From positions 1-15,029 of the forward strand of contig JACRCA010000168.1 of the NCBI GenBank assembly GCA_016234425.1: a stretch of 15,029 bases of DNA, in the 5' to 3' direction. Under the pieces are notes generated by a model that did not search any database, was not told the DNA's origin, and worked only from the letters and a program-made list of their open reading frames with translations. The DNA is from Deltaproteobacteria bacterium. GTDB taxonomy: Bacteria; Desulfobacterota; SM23-61. This document shows, in pieces, positions 13,587-15,029 of the stretch; the first letter of the stretch is position 1; each line of letters opens with the position of its first letter. The position numbers and the translations under genes were made by a program.

Positions 13587-13782
13587 TTACGGTTGAAGGG
13601 TGGCTTGGGCGATCATGCTTGCCGTGGAGGGCCTGCGAGGCATGGCCGCGGCCACGCCCGGCCTCCTCCGCTCTAAAGAGCTCCCGGGCTATCTCGTAAA
13701 ACTCCGGAATATCCATCCCTGGATACCGGCCTTCCATTTTGGACATCGCCTCGCATAATTTTCGGTACGTTTCATCGCTCAT
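13587..13782 (-). pseudogene. Truncated and frameshifted 4Fe-4S protein gene, N-terminal fragment
   Basis: The ATG at 13782 has a strong GAGGAGG site. The first 42 or so residues (MSDETYRKLCEAMSKMEGRY, PGMDIPEFYEIARELFRAEEAG) look like the conserved N-terminus of larger 4Fe-4S dicluster proteins, which continue with a linker and two Cys clusters. After EEAG the zero frame becomes Arg/His/Gly-rich and unlike protein, running to 13510. In the +1 frame, skipping one base near 13658, it reads VAAAMPRRPSTASMIAQATLQP and stops TAA at 13587; this resembles the expected next helix. So there appears to be a one-base insertion plus loss of the whole C-terminal part. The remaining readable tail consists of GAG-type intergenic repeat. 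No Cys motifs remain. The dehalogenase stop is 13 bases upstream. Confidence 0.65.
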
Positions 13783-13795
13783 TTATGATCCTCCT

Positions 13796-15028
13796 CTAAT
13801 CCGATCCTCTCCCTTCTTCTATCCAGCGGCGGATGTGGCCAGCGATCTCTTCCCCGGCATCTTCCTGGAGAAAATGGCCAGCCCCCTTAATGACGAGAGG
13901 TGGCGCAACGTTCTTAAAAATCTTCCTCAAAGCTGCCTCCCATGGTCCTGTAATCGGATCGCTATCCGACCACGGCAGGAGAACTGGCAAGTCCAGTGTC
14001 TTTAATTTCTCGATGGCTAACCTGTTGTCGTAGGCGCCGGGATGATCCGGGCGTATGGGTACAAGTCGGGGAAAAACAAGTGCTCCGGTTTGGTAAGCGG
14101 CCGAGGGAAACGGCACGCCATAGGCAGCGGCTTCCGCGTCCGTAAGGGTACGCTTGCGCATTGCATTGCGCATCAGTGCGGGGATCTCCAGCTCTTTTGC
14201 CCGCTGCGAGAAATACCTCCAGCGCATGAAACTCTCACCTGGATGAAGACCAGGGCCGATTCCTGTATTCATGGCCGCCAGACGCGAAAAATGTTCAGGC
14301 ATCTGGGCCAGAACCCGGAGACCGATGGCCCCACCCCAATCCTGACAAACAAGCGTGATGTGCTGCAGCTCTAAAGCTTTGATAAATCCCCTCATCCAGC
14401 GAACATGGGATTTATACGTGTAAGCGTTATCAGCAACCGGTTTATCAGACCGCCCGAAACCAATCAAGTCTGGAACGATCACCCGTCCGTTCTCCGCCAG
14501 CGAGGGAATCATATGGCGGTAAAGGTACCCCCAGGTCGGCTCCCCATGGAGCATCAGAATGGGGTCGCCCTGACCTTGCTCCACATAGGCCATCCGCAAA
14601 CCTTCAATTTCCACATAATGGGGCTCGTATGGGAAACCGGGAAGGTTGGCAAAACGGTCTTCAGGGGTTCGGAGAACTGAGCCCTCAGGCCATGTCGGGC
14701 GAATGCCGGCGAATTGGGCTACCCGAGAAACATCGTTAGGATCCATTCTTCCAGAGATTTTGGCCACCCATAGCATCAAATCCAGGAGGCCCGCATCAAT
14801 TTCATGTTCGGGTGGGCGGGGTTCATAGCGATCCCAGTGGCCGTAAACCATGGCCATGGAAGGTCGTCCTCTTCCCAGGTCGGCGAGTTCTAATGCGTAC
14901 AGGTGGTCATGAGCGGAACGCCAGTAGACCCGGCCAGAGCGAATTCCAGTAGCCCACTCGATTGCTTCTGCAACCTCCGGGCGTACATCCAATTCTTGTT
15001 CCCATAATAAAGGATCAGGCCTCAGGTA
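13796..15028 (-). CDS. Haloalkane dehalogenase (HLD-I, DhlA-like) with N-terminal extension, 5' end outside window
   Basis: The frame is open to the window edge; 410 residues are visible (numbered from the codon at 15026-15028). From about residue 116, VLRTPEDRFANLPGFPYEP matches the very start of DhlA-type enzymes. The catalytic set is present: LHGEPTWGYLYRHMIP (Glu163, Trp166), nucleophile Asp230 in VCQDWGGAIG with halide-binding Trp231, cap-domain Trp270 in FMRWRYFS, acid Asp357 in SDSDPITGPW and His385 in GAGHFLQED. TLTDAEAAAYGVPFP is another HLD-I signature. Reaction: hydrolysis of a haloalkane to alcohol and halide, in the cytoplasm. The first 115 or so residues (including MVYGHWDRYEPRPPEHEIDA and GLLDLMLWVAKISGRMDPND) are absent from 310-residue DhlA, and I do not recognise them. 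A shorter start at the Met of MDPNDV is possible but has a weak ribosome binding site. The substrate is unknown. Confidence 0.9.
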   Translation of the reverse strand, partial: YLRPDPLLWEQELDVRPEVAEAIEWATGIRSGRVYWRSAHDHLYALELADLGRGRPSMAMVYGHWDRYEPRPPEHEIDAGLLDLMLWVAKISGRMDPNDVSRVAQFAGIRPTWPEGSVLRTPEDRFANLPGFPYEPHYVEIEGLRMAYVEQGQGDPILMLHGEPTWGYLYRHMIPSLAENGRVIVPDLIGFGRSDKPVADNAYTYKSHVRWMRGFIKALELQHITLVCQDWGGAIGLRVLAQMPEHFSRLAAMNTGIGPGLHPGESFMRWRYFSQRAKELEIPALMRNAMRKRTLTDAEAAAYGVPFPSAAYQTGALVFPRLVPIRPDHPGAYDNRLAIEKLKTLDLPVLLPWSDSDPITGPWEAALRKIFKNVAPPLVIKGAGHFLQEDAGEEIAGHIRRWIEEGRGSD

Positions 15029-15029
15029 A

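Noticed and set aside
13510..13782. Intact 90-residue protein from the ATG at 13782
   Set aside because: The second half is compositionally odd (Arg/His/Gly-rich), runs into repeat sequence, and a more protein-like continuation exists in the +1 frame.
1..15029. CRISPR arrays, tRNA or rRNA genes, transposases, phage genes
   Set aside because: No regularly spaced repeats, cloverleaf or rRNA-like sequence, or transposase motifs were seen on either strand.

Overview
The window is 15,029 bases of bacterial chromosome with roughly even GC content. Almost everything lies on the minus strand, in two gene runs separated by a short plus-strand unit. The gene types point to an anaerobic or metabolically versatile bacterium with much acyl-CoA chemistry: paired acyl-CoA dehydrogenase subunits, an acetoin-type TPP/lipoyl complex, an MmgE/PrpD protein and epoxyqueuosine-reductase-like Fe-S proteins. 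Intergenic repeats of the CACCGCAGAGAACGCAGAG and CCCTCCCCCTCGAGGGGGAGGG kind also fit. My best guess is a member of Desulfobacterota (former Deltaproteobacteria). That is inference; there is no rRNA or other marker gene here.

Region 1 (1-8157, minus strand, transcribed right to left) looks like one catabolic operon. The order is E1 alpha, E1 beta, a 234-bp repeat-bearing gap, a zinc alcohol dehydrogenase, a 23-codon remnant of a short-chain dehydrogenase, an enoyl-CoA hydratase, a lipoyl-bearing E2, two unlike acyl-CoA dehydrogenase subunits, and an MmgE/PrpD protein cut by the window edge. Together they could turn a 2-oxo acid or alpha-hydroxyketone into an acyl-CoA, dehydrogenate it and hydrate it. 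No thiolase and no E3 are present. A TetR-family gene lies just upstream (8288-8944). One 18-bp imperfect palindrome of the form TGAnTGA-N4-TCAnTCA sits before the operon and another in the tetR promoter. The pattern matches what is known for FadR-type fatty-acid regulators, so a fatty-acyl-CoA-responsive switch is likely.

Region 2 (9061-10275, plus strand) has a near-consensus promoter, a broken MerR-family gene and htpX, a membrane zinc protease. A bidirectional terminator closes it.

Region 3 (10294-15029, minus strand) carries a haloalkane dehalogenase with an unexplained N-terminal extension running off the window, a broken 4Fe-4S protein gene, an epoxyqueuosine-reductase-like Fe-S protein, a nitronate-monooxygenase-fold flavoprotein lacking the usual histidine, and a Cys/Met-metabolism PLP enzyme.

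The most interesting signals are: two acyl-CoA dehydrogenase subunits with complementary defects, which implies an obligate heteromer; a dehydrogenase gene reduced to fused first and last codons that still has its ribosome binding site; the matched operator pair; the MerR remnant whose promoter keeps a dyad in its spacer; and the extended dehalogenase beside Fe-S reductase-like genes.
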